From JANQEU01 sp965228045 (GTDB lineage: Bacteria > Bacteroidota > Bacteroidia > Cytophagales > Cyclobacteriaceae), in the NCBI GenBank assembly GCA_965228045.1, contig OZ245789.1:3162001-3226000 (forward strand): a stretch of 64,000 bases of DNA. Direction: 5' to 3'. Below, piece by piece: positions 1 through 9,226 of the stretch. Position numbers and translations under genes: made by a program. The notes beneath the pieces are model-generated. The model was given only the letters and a program-made list of their open reading frames with translations, did no database searches and was not told the DNA's origin. How positions within the stretch are numbered: position 1 is the first letter of the stretch; the number at the start of each line of letters is the position of its first letter.

Positions 1-216
1 AGCCAGCAATAGCGGGCGATCCTCATACGTCCGTCCATACTCTTGCAGGGTGACCATCGGGGAGTTTTCGGCCACATGCTGGAAATACTCGACCACGCGG
101 TGATGTCGGGTGAACTGATCTCCGAGTTTATAACCAAGGAATTCTGAAGGTGATTGAAGCTGAGCGGTTGCTGAAAATACGACGAAGGCAAAAACAAGAG
201 ACAATAGATTCTTCAT
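1..216 (-). CDS. M14-family zinc carboxypeptidase, N-terminal fragment
   Basis: This is the first 72 codons of a protein whose remainder lies left of the window. It begins with a clear signal peptide (MKNLLSLVFAFVVFSATAQ), so the enzyme is exported. The mature start reads LQSPSEFLGYKLGDQFTRHH followed by a YFQHVAENSP segment and YGRTYEDRPLLLA. That order (FLGY-x-LG, HH, then YG-x-T-x-x-x-RPL) is typical of the start of the secreted M14 peptidases common in Bacteroidota. The zinc ligands (HxxE and the distal His) would lie outside the window, so catalysis cannot be checked. The start at 216 is chosen because the signal peptide begins there. Confidence 0.75.
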   Translation of the reverse strand, partial: MKNLLSLVFAFVVFSATAQLQSPSEFLGYKLGDQFTRHHRVVEYFQHVAENSPMVTLQEYGRTYEDRPLLLA

Positions 217-387
217 ATCATTAGATTAATGGTGCCAAATTAAATGATTTCTCATACGCCTGATGACAAACCTTTATGAGTGGTGAAATCAAGTATCTGG
301 ACGATTAACAATAGTTAACTGCAGATAACAAACATTAAGGATTGCACTAGAAGCTTCAGGCTATTATTGTTCCCAAAAAGAACAGCT

Positions 388-930
388 ATGAAAATTATCA
401 TTTCAACACTATTATTTATGATCCTGGCGCAGGCAGCATGTGCCCAGGAATACCCAAACTTTTTGAATAATAAAAAAGGAAACGACCTGATCAGTTTCAC
501 TTTGGGTACAACAGGATTTTCTCACTTCAAAAGCGACTTTTTAGGATTTAGATGGGGCTATTTTCCAATCAATAGACTTGTCTTTGGTACGGAATACAAT
601 CTCTATCGAAATGTTTTTCTAAGAGAATTGACTGTAGGTGTTTTCTCAAGATACTACTTGAGAGAGGGTAATTTTTCACCGTACGTAGAACTTTCGTATT
701 CCTGTGGTTTTATAAATCAAATCGCGGAATTAGATTTTTACGAGAACAGGCTAAGATCCGGAGTATTGTTTACGCCAGGCCTGTCTTACAGCATTACTCC
801 GAAATTTGCTATGGAATCTTTTGCCGGATTACACATTGGTAGGGATCTGGAGTTCCCGGTTTTACCAGATGATCGCGAACCAACCGGAAATATGGTTTTT
901 GGGTTGAGACTAACCTATCAATTCAAATAA
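388..930 (+). CDS. Secreted outer-membrane beta-barrel-like protein of unknown function
   Basis: This is a 180-residue protein with a signal peptide (MKIIISTLLFMILAQAACAQ) ending in A-x-A-Q. An in-frame TTG at 367 would add seven unlikely residues, so the ATG at 388 is preferred. The mature part alternates aromatic and polar residues and has repeated strands such as LTVGVFSRYYLREGNFSPYV and FTPGLSYSITPKFAMESFAG. It closes with GLRLTYQFK, a terminal strand ending in an aromatic plus K, as in small outer-membrane barrels. No enzymatic motif is visible. It stands alone between two genes on the opposite strand. The function is unknown; barrel architecture is inferred from the strand pattern. Confidence 0.65.
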   Translation: MKIIISTLLFMILAQAACAQEYPNFLNNKKGNDLISFTLGTTGFSHFKSDFLGFRWGYFPINRLVFGTEYNLYRNVFLRELTVGVFSRYYLREGNFSPYVELSYSCGFINQIAELDFYENRLRSGVLFTPGLSYSITPKFAMESFAGLHIGRDLEFPVLPDDREPTGNMVFGLRLTYQFK

Positions 931-933
931 CTC

Positions 934-1404
934 TTAACCCTCTAATATCCCTTTCAAATCGGCTGGTGAATAGTTGATGGACTTCAGTGTCTTATTGTCT
1001 CCCTCTCTGTACACCAGCCATTTACCTTCTACTTCCCTGTAGTAGCATGGTGTGTCCTTTTCTTCGGAGTAAAACTTCACGGTTGCTTTTGCCTCGTCTT
1101 CCGTCTTGCACGCTTTACTCATATTGGATCGCTGCACTTCCTCGAATAAGTCTTTAAATTTATCTCCCAACCCAAATTCAAGCACAGCTCCTGACAGTAC
1201 ATACTGGATGTCACAAAGCGCATCCGCCACTTCAACAATGTCATTGTCCTTGATGGCCTCCTCAAGTTCTTTAAGCTCCTCCGCGATCAGCGATATACGC
1301 AGTTCACAACGTTCCCTGGAAGGTATCTGTGGACTGGAAAGTACAGGATGTTTAAAAGTATGGTGAAAATCAGCTACCTGATTTAGGGGATCAATTTTAT
1401 CCAT
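934..1404 (-). CDS. MazG/PRA-PH-like nucleoside triphosphate pyrophosphohydrolase
   Basis: This is a 156-residue all-alpha protein. It has the metal-binding pattern of the MazG / phosphoribosyl-ATP pyrophosphohydrolase-like superfamily: an EELKELEEAI helix (around residues 42-51) followed by an E-x-x-D-type helix VEVADALCDIQYVLSG (around 58-73). Such standalone enzymes hydrolyse (d)NTPs or related nucleotides to the monophosphate and pyrophosphate, often as nucleotide-pool cleaners. The C-terminal 50 residues (KFYSEEKDTPCYYREVEGKW) form a basic tail present in many Bacteroidota members. It is convergent with the preceding small outer-membrane gene, with only 3 nt between stops. Substrate cannot be read from the sequence. 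Confidence 0.75.
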   Translation of the reverse strand: MDKIDPLNQVADFHHTFKHPVLSSPQIPSRERCELRISLIAEELKELEEAIKDNDIVEVADALCDIQYVLSGAVLEFGLGDKFKDLFEEVQRSNMSKACKTEDEAKATVKFYSEEKDTPCYYREVEGKWLVYREGDNKTLKSINYSPADLKGILEG

Positions 1405-1433
1405 AAATAGTTAAAAGGTGGTTTATCAGAATT

Positions 1434-2795
1434 TTAAAACAGGCCCATCATGTTGAGCATGACAAGCAAAATCACAGCCGGACAAACGTATTTGATGAAA
1501 ATCACCCATAGACTCGCAGGACTCACATTTCCAAATAGCGGACGTGTGAACCAATCATTTCCACTTTCCAGCTCCTCGACCATCTTAGTCTTGCTGTACA
1601 CCCAAATCGTATAAATACAGACCATGAGTGAGGCTACTACGATGATGAAAGTACCAAAAACGTAATCCATGATATTCAGGAATCCGGTGTATTCTGTCCC
1701 AAAAAAGGTAAGTGACATGTTGGTGAAAAACTCACTTCCATTCTGAGAAAGAGCCGATGGAATGCCTACGATAAAAATTAGCCCAGTTACCAACCAGGTT
1801 GCTTTCGATCTTGAAAATTTCTTTTCATCAATTACATACGAAACCGGTACCTCCAGAATAGATATGGCTGAAGTCAGGGCCGCAATACACAGCAAAAGGA
1901 AAAACAATGCAGCGATGATGTTACCCCCTGCCGGCATTGAGTTAAACACTTCAGGTAATATTCTAAACACCAGAGAAAATCCCTGATCCGGCTCGCGGCC
2001 AAATGCAAAAACCGCCGGAAAAATCATCAATCCTCCCATTAATGCCACCCCAGCATCTGTAAGACCCACCCAGAGGCCACTTGAAATGATGTTTTCCGAT
2101 TTTGGAAGGTACGAACCATAGGTGATCATAATACCCCAGCCTATGCTCATGGAAAAAAACGCCTGCCCGAGTGCCGCAAGGACCACACCACCGTTGATCT
2201 TACTAAAGTCTGGTGTCAGGTAATATTCGATACCCGCAGCTGCTCCTGGCAGCGTCACACTTCGAAGAATCACAATAATGACCAGCAAAAACAGGATGGG
2301 CATCAGGATCTTTGAAGCCCGCTCAATACCTCCCGAAATGCCACCTTTCACAATGAGCGCCGTGACGATCATGAAGAGAGCAAACAGACCGATGGCCGCG
2401 ACCGGATTGGCGATAAAAGCGTCAAAATCCATCGTCACTCCGATGATGGATGTATAAATATATCCAAAGGTCCAGCCGGCAATTACTCCATAGTAGCTGA
2501 GCACAAAGAAGCTGACACTCATCGAGAGTATTGCGCCAAGCATCCAGAACTTGTTGCTTCCGCTGCTGCTAAAAGCTCCGATCGGATTTTTCTGGGTGTG
2601 ACGACCCAATGCCATCTCGTTGAAAAGCAACGGTGCTCCGATAAGCACTACACAGATCAGGTAAACAAATACAAAAGCTCCTCCACCGTTTTCTCCGGTC
2701 ACATATGGGAATCTCCAGATATTTCCCAGGCCAACAGCAGATCCGGCTGCTGCCATGATAAATCCAAACTTGCTTCCCCAGTTTTCTCTTTGCAT
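1434..2795 (-). CDS. Sodium-dependent neurotransmitter-symporter family (NSS/SNF) transporter
   Basis: This is a 453-residue inner-membrane protein with about eleven hydrophobic segments. The N-terminal signature GSAVGLGNIWRFPYVTGENG (residues about 18-37) is the unwound TM1/sodium-site region of NSS transporters such as LeuT and Tyt1. GGAFVFVYLICVVLIGAPLL follows in TM2. The family imports amino acids or related amines with Na+. Length is normal for a bacterial member. It is on the minus strand 82 nt upstream of nothing obvious in an operon; its 3' end is 29 nt from the pyrophosphohydrolase start, so the two could be co-transcribed. The substrate cannot be assigned by eye. Confidence 0.85.
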   Translation of the reverse strand: MQRENWGSKFGFIMAAAGSAVGLGNIWRFPYVTGENGGGAFVFVYLICVVLIGAPLLFNEMALGRHTQKNPIGAFSSSGSNKFWMLGAILSMSVSFFVLSYYGVIAGWTFGYIYTSIIGVTMDFDAFIANPVAAIGLFALFMIVTALIVKGGISGGIERASKILMPILFLLVIIVILRSVTLPGAAAGIEYYLTPDFSKINGGVVLAALGQAFFSMSIGWGIMITYGSYLPKSENIISSGLWVGLTDAGVALMGGLMIFPAVFAFGREPDQGFSLVFRILPEVFNSMPAGGNIIAALFFLLLCIAALTSAISILEVPVSYVIDEKKFSRSKATWLVTGLIFIVGIPSALSQNGSEFFTNMSLTFFGTEYTGFLNIMDYVFGTFIIVVASLMVCIYTIWVYSKTKMVEELESGNDWFTRPLFGNVSPASLWVIFIKYVCPAVILLVMLNMMGLF

Positions 2796-2842
2796 AGGTC
2801 AATGATTTTTTCCAAATATATGCAAAGGACGGAACAAGCAAA

Positions 2843-2864
2843 GTCACCACTTTACGAGCGGTGA
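2843..2864 (-). terminator. Weak hairpin behind the FtsX permease pair
   Basis: A perfect 6-bp stem (GTCACC/GGTGAC) with an 11-nt loop lies between the stop of the second permease and the transporter gene. On the minus strand it is followed by only a short T-rich stretch (TTTGCTT), so it would be a weak intrinsic terminator. Confidence 0.4.
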
Positions 2865-2877
2865 CCTTGCCTCAAGG

Positions 2878-5310
2878 TTATTCGTCTTTGAGCGTTTCCG
2901 CGGGATTGAGCAGAGCGGAGCTGATCGTTCTATGGCTTATGGTCACTATGGCAATTACCAGCGTGATAATGAAGGACAAAACGAAAAATTCAAAACCAAT
3001 CGGAATTCTAAATACATAGCCTTCCAGCCAGCTTTGCATCAAGTAGAACGCCAGTGGCGATGCCAGAACGAAAGCCACGCCAATCAGGATCAATATCTCC
3101 TTTGAGAATAGACCAAGGATGCTGGCTGCGGAGGCACCAAGCACCTTTCTCACTCCTATCTCTTTTGTTTTATTCAAGGCAATGAAGGAAATAAGTCCAT
3201 AAAGTCCCAGGCATCCGATCAGAATGGAGATGATGGAAAAAATCCTCATCATCGCCGCTACATTCTGCTCATATTCATAACGTTCGGCGATTTGCTCATC
3301 GTAAAAATTGTAATCAATTACATAGGAAGGATAAACTTTCTCCCAGGATTCCTGGAAATGGTCAATGGCAGCCTGTATTCCTGCTTCCGTACTGGTCTTG
3401 AAGGAAATCGAATAGAAAGCCCAGGGAGCATACAGGGAGATGACATAATCCAGGTCCTCCTGTAATCCATTGGTATGGAAATTCTCCATGACACCGACAA
3501 TGGTCTTGTCACCACCAAATCCTGTATTTAATTTTTCATTGATCGCGCTGGCATAATCATCTTTGAATCCCATAAGATCAGCGATTCTTCTGTTGATGAC
3601 AATATTGGAAGTATCCCATTTCTGGGTCATCCTTCCCGCCAGCATCTCAATGTCATAAAACTCCATATAACGTTCATCGCAGACCTTAAAGTTGGCGTGA
3701 TACGAACGTTCGCTTTCCAGCGGAGCATAGTTAAAATTAGAGTGAGAATTGCTATTGCCAGTTGGTTGGCTCATGCTAAACGTTACATCCGCAATCGCAG
3801 ATGAGCTTAGCATTTCCTGTCTGAATCGCTCATTTAATACCTCATCATCCCTTTGGGGAAGGTAAGTAGTGATGATGGCTTCAGTTTCGAATCCCAAATC
3901 CTTCGCTCCCATGTATTTCATTTGGGCGGATATGATAAGAGTCCCTATGATCAGAAACTGGGTGATGGCGAACTGAACGATTACAAGTCCCTTCCTCAAT
4001 GATAAACCTCCTGAATGATGTTTGGCGGTAATCTTATTCTTCAATGCCATTACGGTATTCATTCTGGACAGCAGCACCGAAGGATAGAACCCAGATAGGA
4101 ATGTAACTATGACAAACAATCCCAAAAGGAATATGACAGTAAGGTAATCGGAAGTCAATTCCAATGACAGTCTGTATCCAAGAAGATCTTCCAGCAGAAT
4201 AAACATGAGTTCACTGATGGCAAGTGATATGACCACGGCAAAAAATGTGATCATGGCAATTTCCGAAAGAAACTGAGTGACCAGTTGACTGGACATACTT
4301 CCGATGGCCTTACGAATTCCAATTTCCTTGGACCGATTCGCCGCCTGGGCCGTGGCAAGGTTTATGAAGTTGATGCAGGCAGTTAAGATCAGGATTATAC
4401 CAATCACCGCTAGCGCATACAGGAAATTCTTTGAGGTAACACTCACATAGCTGCCGTATTCCTCATCGAAATGGATATCCGCCAGTGGCTGCACGATAAA
4501 TCTTTCTTCCTCGGACTCCCCTTCTCCTATGTACTTCTCCACAAGGTCAATCAGCTTAAGGTCAAAAGCTTTCTTATCAAAGTCTTCAGATTTTGGGGTG
4601 AAGTAGACATTGGTGCTCGAGCTGGTAGAATTCCACCTTGTCCCGTCCTCGAAATAGGGATTCGTCTTTTCCAAACCCATGTATTCAAACATCAGGGTAA
4701 AAGGAAAATTGGTTGTCTCAGGGGGATCTTTTACCACCCCGACTACCGTGAAGTCACCCTGGCTATTGTGGTCTATAAATCGCCCCATGGCTTCTGCTTC
4801 CTCTCCCTCCTTCAGACCGTAAAGTCTTCTTGCCACTGACTCAGAGATCACCACAGTGGATGGTTCACTCAGAGCGGTTTCGGGATCCCCCGTTACCCAT
4901 TCTGTAGTGAACACTTTAAAGAAGTTATTATCTACGAAAGCAATGCCCTCGTCGAATAGAAATTTATCCAACGTCCCATCTTCCTTCTTAATGTTGATCT
5001 GATTTCCATAGCTGTAGTGCACCCGGGCCACTGTCTCTAATTCGGGATAGTCGGCTATCAGAGCCGGTCCCAGAGGGTGTTGTACACCCATTCCTTTATC
5101 CACCCTGTCCGGATAGATGTCTTCACTCACCACCCGGTAGATCTTTTCGTAATTCGCCTGGTGTTTATCGAAACTCATCTCGTACCGGATGACCTTAAAG
5201 ATCACCACGGCACAACCAATTCCCAATGCCAGACCTATGACGTTTAGCATGGTGTAAACCTTATTCCTTTTAAGGTTTCTAAATGCTGTCAGCAGATAAT
5301 TTCTTAACAT
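2878..5310 (-). CDS. MacB/FtsX-type ABC transporter permease (second of pair)
   Basis: This is an 810-residue permease with the duplicated Bacteroidota layout. There is an N-terminal TM (NVIGLALGIGCAVVIF, residues about 24-39) and a large MacB-like periplasmic core (about 45-290). A first FtsX block follows, with three TMs and the EIGIRKAIGS coupling motif (about 295-440). A second periplasmic region comes next, then a second FtsX block with KEIGVRKVLGAS (about 690-800), ending in LNPAETLKDE. These proteins move lipids, peptides or antimicrobials, or transmit force across the envelope, with a separate ATPase. No ATPase gene lies next to it. It starts 1 nt after the stop of its paralogue, so the two form one transcription unit. 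Confidence 0.85.
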   Translation of the reverse strand: MLRNYLLTAFRNLKRNKVYTMLNVIGLALGIGCAVVIFKVIRYEMSFDKHQANYEKIYRVVSEDIYPDRVDKGMGVQHPLGPALIADYPELETVARVHYSYGNQINIKKEDGTLDKFLFDEGIAFVDNNFFKVFTTEWVTGDPETALSEPSTVVISESVARRLYGLKEGEEAEAMGRFIDHNSQGDFTVVGVVKDPPETTNFPFTLMFEYMGLEKTNPYFEDGTRWNSTSSSTNVYFTPKSEDFDKKAFDLKLIDLVEKYIGEGESEEERFIVQPLADIHFDEEYGSYVSVTSKNFLYALAVIGIILILTACINFINLATAQAANRSKEIGIRKAIGSMSSQLVTQFLSEIAMITFFAVVISLAISELMFILLEDLLGYRLSLELTSDYLTVIFLLGLFVIVTFLSGFYPSVLLSRMNTVMALKNKITAKHHSGGLSLRKGLVIVQFAITQFLIIGTLIISAQMKYMGAKDLGFETEAIITTYLPQRDDEVLNERFRQEMLSSSAIADVTFSMSQPTGNSNSHSNFNYAPLESERSYHANFKVCDERYMEFYDIEMLAGRMTQKWDTSNIVINRRIADLMGFKDDYASAINEKLNTGFGGDKTIVGVMENFHTNGLQEDLDYVISLYAPWAFYSISFKTSTEAGIQAAIDHFQESWEKVYPSYVIDYNFYDEQIAERYEYEQNVAAMMRIFSIISILIGCLGLYGLISFIALNKTKEIGVRKVLGASAASILGLFSKEILILIGVAFVLASPLAFYLMQSWLEGYVFRIPIGFEFFVLSFIITLVIAIVTISHRTISSALLNPAETLKDE

Positions 5311-5311
5311 T

Positions 5312-7732
5312 TTACTCGTCTTTTAAAGTCAAAACAGGATTCAAATTAGAAGCTTTGACGGATCTGTAACCCATCGTGGCAATGGCAAAAAGGCTGATGA
5401 CGAGAAATGAGAAAATAAAGATCCCAAATCCCAGGTCTATATGGTAAGCATAGTCCTCCAACCATCTCTGCATCAGAAAATACATGACCGGACCAATGAT
5501 CGCAGCACTCAATGTGACCAGGATCAAAAGTTCCCTCACGAAAATCACAAGGATATTAAGTACTGATGCACCAAGCACTTTTCGGATGCCGATCTCCTTG
5601 GTACGCTTAATCGCTATGAAGTCAACCAGACCATAAAGCCCCAAACATCCAATTAGTATTGCTATGCCCGCAAAAATCTGAAACAGTTGTACCATTCTTG
5701 ATTCCGCCTCATAAGCATCTCTGATCGACTCGTCCAGGAAGTCATATTTTAACACATACTCAGGATAAACCGAAAACCAGATGTCATCAAGCTTTTTCAG
5801 CACAGAGGAAATGTTTTCGGTACTTGTATTGGCCAATCCAAAAGCTAATTCATAAAAATAGTCCTCGCTATGGGTCATCATTACCGGCATGACCTCATCC
5901 CGCAAAGACCGGGAATTGAAGTCAGAGACCACACCTTTTATCACCATACGCCTGTCTTTGGCATATTCCGGGGACAAAAACTGCCCAACCGCCTCTTGCG
6001 GATCATCCAGTCCCATTTTTCTTACGGTTTCCCGATTGACCAGTATATTTCTAGAGGTATCACCTTTGACAAGGTTTTCTCCGGCCAGCAGTTCAAGTCC
6101 AAATAATTCGAGATAGTCTTCATCAGTAGACTTCTGATTCATATTGATCTCAATATCGGATCCTTCGGAATTCTTGTAAATCATGTCGCTGGTATTGTTT
6201 ACCCTGGCAACCGGACTACCAAGATGGGCGCTCACTGTGGATACTTCAGGCAACTGTAGCAGCTGATTTTTAAGTAATGCGGTCTTATTATTATCAATTT
6301 CAGGTAATTCAATACTGATAATCCCTTCTTGTTTAAAGCCAAGATCTTTTGTTCTCAGGTAGTCATTCTGCATGATCGTGACCATCGTACCTATCAGCAG
6401 ACCCTGACTGATGACGAATTGTAGCACCACCAGTATGCGACGCAGTGACATGCTCCCTTTGTTCGTCACACCGCCAAGAGAAACCTTAAGTGCCTGAATT
6501 GGTTTGAAACCGGATACAACAAAAGCCGGATAGAGTCCGGTGAGAGCCGTCAAAACAACGATCGTCACCGAAATCATGCATAATGTCCAGTAAGTCGGTA
6601 AAACAGTAAGGCTAAGTTCCTGCCCAATGATGGGTGAAATCACCTTGAACAGAATTTCAGCAAGCCCCAAAGCACCCAGCATACTCAACACCACCACGAT
6701 GAAAGTCTCTGAGAGTTGCTGCAGGATCAGGTTTTTTCGGCTGCTGCCCAATACCTTTCTAATGCCAACTTCTTTTGCCCTGTTCGTGGCTTTCGCGGTG
6801 GACAGATTGATGAAATTGATCGAGGAGGCCACGATCAGTAATACCGCAATCACCATAAGGGTCCATGTGGCTTGTCTGGGAAAAGGACGAACGTTCAGTG
6901 GACCAATCTCCGTATTGTAGTGCATATCAGAAAGTGGTTGTAAAAAGATCGTTGCACCTTCCATAACATTATGTTTTTCCCAAACTATGTTGGCCTGCTG
7001 GGTTGCGAGAATAGGATCTCCGTTTTCAGGTAAGAGGAGAAAACCGTTGGTTCGCCCATTGAGTCGTCCCCATATCTTGCCCTCCCCGAAATAATCGTTG
7101 ACACCCTGCTGACTATCGTAGTCGATGAACATATTGAATTGAAAGTCACTTTGATTGGAAACATCCTCAAAGACCCCCTTAATGGTGAGGTCATGTGTAT
7201 TGTCAATCAAAATGGTTTGTCCCAATATTGATTGGAAATTTTCCTTAACACCAAAATATTTTTCAGCAAGCGAACGATTGATCACCACGGATCTGGGATC
7301 GTCAATTTGACCGTTTCCGGCCAACCATTTGAAATCCAGAATTCGGAATAACCCAGCATCTGTGAAGGCAATGTCATCCTCCACGTAGTGTTTGAATTGG
7401 TCACCTTCCGCGATGGAAATCTGAGCCTCACCATGATTAAACATCTGCACATACTCCTCAGCTCCACTCATTTCGGCTTTCAGAGCTTTCATCAGGGGAT
7501 GAGGTATTTGTTGAATCTTACCCTGATATTGCTCTACATTCACATCCAGCGTGACCCTGTAGATTCTGTCAAAATTCTTATACTCTTTATTGAAACTGGT
7601 CTCGAACTGGATGTAGCTAAAAAGCACAATAGAACATCCGACACCCAGTATCAACCCTCCTATATTGAGGATGGTGAAAGACTTATTTCGCAGCAGATTG
7701 CGAATGGCAGAGGTGATAAAATTTCTTAGCAT
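5312..7732 (-). CDS. MacB/FtsX-type ABC transporter permease (first of pair)
   Basis: This is an 806-residue paralogue of the downstream permease, with the same order. It has an N-terminal TM (GGLILGVGCSIVLFSYIQ), a MacB-like core, an FtsX block with KEVGIRKVLGSS, a second periplasmic domain, and a second FtsX block with KEIGIRKVLGASVLN. The C-terminus LNPVLTLKDE closely matches the end of its partner, which suggests duplication. The gene is the promoter-proximal member of the pair and is divergent from an NtrC-family regulator. A near-consensus sigma-54 promoter sits 27-41 nt upstream of the ATG. Function (export or envelope signalling) is inferred from family only; the ATPase must be supplied from elsewhere. 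Confidence 0.85.
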   Translation of the reverse strand: MLRNFITSAIRNLLRNKSFTILNIGGLILGVGCSIVLFSYIQFETSFNKEYKNFDRIYRVTLDVNVEQYQGKIQQIPHPLMKALKAEMSGAEEYVQMFNHGEAQISIAEGDQFKHYVEDDIAFTDAGLFRILDFKWLAGNGQIDDPRSVVINRSLAEKYFGVKENFQSILGQTILIDNTHDLTIKGVFEDVSNQSDFQFNMFIDYDSQQGVNDYFGEGKIWGRLNGRTNGFLLLPENGDPILATQQANIVWEKHNVMEGATIFLQPLSDMHYNTEIGPLNVRPFPRQATWTLMVIAVLLIVASSINFINLSTAKATNRAKEVGIRKVLGSSRKNLILQQLSETFIVVVLSMLGALGLAEILFKVISPIIGQELSLTVLPTYWTLCMISVTIVVLTALTGLYPAFVVSGFKPIQALKVSLGGVTNKGSMSLRRILVVLQFVISQGLLIGTMVTIMQNDYLRTKDLGFKQEGIISIELPEIDNNKTALLKNQLLQLPEVSTVSAHLGSPVARVNNTSDMIYKNSEGSDIEINMNQKSTDEDYLELFGLELLAGENLVKGDTSRNILVNRETVRKMGLDDPQEAVGQFLSPEYAKDRRMVIKGVVSDFNSRSLRDEVMPVMMTHSEDYFYELAFGLANTSTENISSVLKKLDDIWFSVYPEYVLKYDFLDESIRDAYEAESRMVQLFQIFAGIAILIGCLGLYGLVDFIAIKRTKEIGIRKVLGASVLNILVIFVRELLILVTLSAAIIGPVMYFLMQRWLEDYAYHIDLGFGIFIFSFLVISLFAIATMGYRSVKASNLNPVLTLKDE

Positions 7733-7758
7733 GTCTTATCCGTTTGGTTACACCACTA

Positions 7759-7773
7759 CCAAGTCAAGTGCCA
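7759..7773 (-). promoter_or_regulatory. Candidate sigma-54 (-24/-12) promoter of the FtsX permease pair
   Basis: Read on the minus strand the sequence is TGGCACTTGACTTGG. The invariant -24 GG is followed by exactly ten bases and then GG where the consensus has GC, so this is a TGGCAC-N5-TTGG match to TGGCAC-N5-TTGC. It would place a start site about 15 nt before the permease ATG at 7732. The adjacent divergent gene encodes a sigma-54 activator, which makes the match more credible. Confidence 0.5.
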
Positions 7774-7867
7774 GCAACGTAAGTAATTGCTTTTCAAATA
7801 GTTAGACTTAGTCATCATGAAAAACGATCATTAAAGCGTACATTTAGGTGTTTGTTTTTGATACAGT

Positions 7868-9226
7868 ATGGAAAAATATAAGGCCAATATCCTGGTGATT
7901 GACGATGATCCCGCGGTGCTGACCACTGCCAAGATCTACCTCAAGCAGAAGTTTGAATATGTGGCCACATTGCCTTCTCCTGAGAACATGGATAAGGTCC
8001 TTGGAGAGGTAAGCATTGACCTTGTCCTGCTTGATATGAACTACACCAAAGGTGAAAACGACGGTGAAGAGGGACTGGCCATTATTGAAAAACTGGTGAA
8101 AGACTATCCCGAACTGGAAGTAGTACCTATTACGGCGTATGGCGAAGTGGAGCTCGCAGTGGAAGCGATGAAACGTGGTGCCCGGGATTTCATCGCCAAA
8201 CCATGGAGAAATGAAAAGCTCCTTGCAACAATTTCAAACATTCTGAAACTGAAACAGGCCAATCATGAAATCGAGGTCCTTAAGGCTGTAAACAAACAAA
8301 TGTCAGGTGACTCAGAGTCGAATCTGATTGGCACTTCCCCTAAGTTCCTGAAAATGCTGGAAACAATCGAAAAGGTAGCCCCGACTGACGCCAATGTCCT
8401 GATCTCAGGGGAGAATGGCACGGGAAAAGAGCTGGTGGCCCATGCCATACATCAGAAGTCACTGCGCCATAATCAGCCTTTTCAAAAAGTGGACCTCGGA
8501 TCATTGTCCAAGTCGCTCTTTGAGTCCGAGCTTTTCGGCCATGTAAAAGGAGCATTTACCGATGCCCGTGAAGACAGAATAGGAAAGTTTGAACTGGCCA
8601 ACAGTGGTACCCTGTTTCTGGACGAGATAGGCAATATTGACGCATCACAACAGTCTAAATTGCTCACAGCTATCCAGGGCAGGACGATTACCAGGATAGG
8701 TTCAAATAAGGCAGTCTCCCTTGATGTCCGGTTCATTTCAGCCACTAATGTTGACCTACCGACCAAAACTCAATCGGGAGAATTTCGACAGGATCTGCTT
8801 TATCGAATCAACACCATTGAAATTCATGTTCCGGAACTTAGGGAGCGAAAAGAAGACATCTCCCTGCTTTCCGAGCACTACCTGGAAAAATACAAATTGA
8901 AATACAACAAGCCCCAGGCTCGATTGACCAAAAAGGCCATTGAAGCACTGGAAGATTATAATTGGCCGGGAAACATAAGGGAACTAACGCATGTCATCGA
9001 AAGAGCCGTTATCCTTGCGGAAGAAAAAAACCTGACACCATCCTCTTTTAACCTTTCCGGTAAAAAAATTGAACAGGAATCCGAAAACCTCAATATCCAG
9101 GACATGGAAAAAACGCTCATCCTGAAGTCCCTGGAAAAAAATAAAGGGAACATCACCCACGCTGCCAAAGATCTCGGCATAGATCGCCTGGCCCTTTACA
9201 GAAGATTGGAGAAATATGGTCTTTAA
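7868..9226 (+). CDS. NtrC-family sigma-54-dependent response regulator
   Basis: This is a 452-residue regulator with three domains. The receiver (1-125) has the acidic pair near residue 12 and the phospho-acceptor Asp56 in LVLLDMNYTKG. The AAA+ ATPase (about 145-370) has Walker A GENGTGKE at 181-188, GAFTDA in the sigma-54 contact loop and Walker B LFLDEIGN. The C-terminus is a Fis-type helix-turn-helix (LEKNKGNITHAAKDLGIDRL). The contact loop has Asp where classical NtrC has Gly (GAFTGA). Its partner kinase overlaps its 3' end by 11 nt, so the two are translationally coupled. The likely target is the divergent permease pair, because of the -24/-12 element upstream of it. Confidence 0.93.
   Translation: MEKYKANILVIDDDPAVLTTAKIYLKQKFEYVATLPSPENMDKVLGEVSIDLVLLDMNYTKGENDGEEGLAIIEKLVKDYPELEVVPITAYGEVELAVEAMKRGARDFIAKPWRNEKLLATISNILKLKQANHEIEVLKAVNKQMSGDSESNLIGTSPKFLKMLETIEKVAPTDANVLISGENGTGKELVAHAIHQKSLRHNQPFQKVDLGSLSKSLFESELFGHVKGAFTDAREDRIGKFELANSGTLFLDEIGNIDASQQSKLLTAIQGRTITRIGSNKAVSLDVRFISATNVDLPTKTQSGEFRQDLLYRINTIEIHVPELRERKEDISLLSEHYLEKYKLKYNKPQARLTKKAIEALEDYNWPGNIRELTHVIERAVILAEEKNLTPSSFNLSGKKIEQESENLNIQDMEKTLILKSLEKNKGNITHAAKDLGIDRLALYRRLEKYGL

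Noticed and set aside
2878..7732. Complete MacAB-type exporter
   Set aside because: Only the two permeases are present. No ATPase or membrane-fusion protein gene is next to them.
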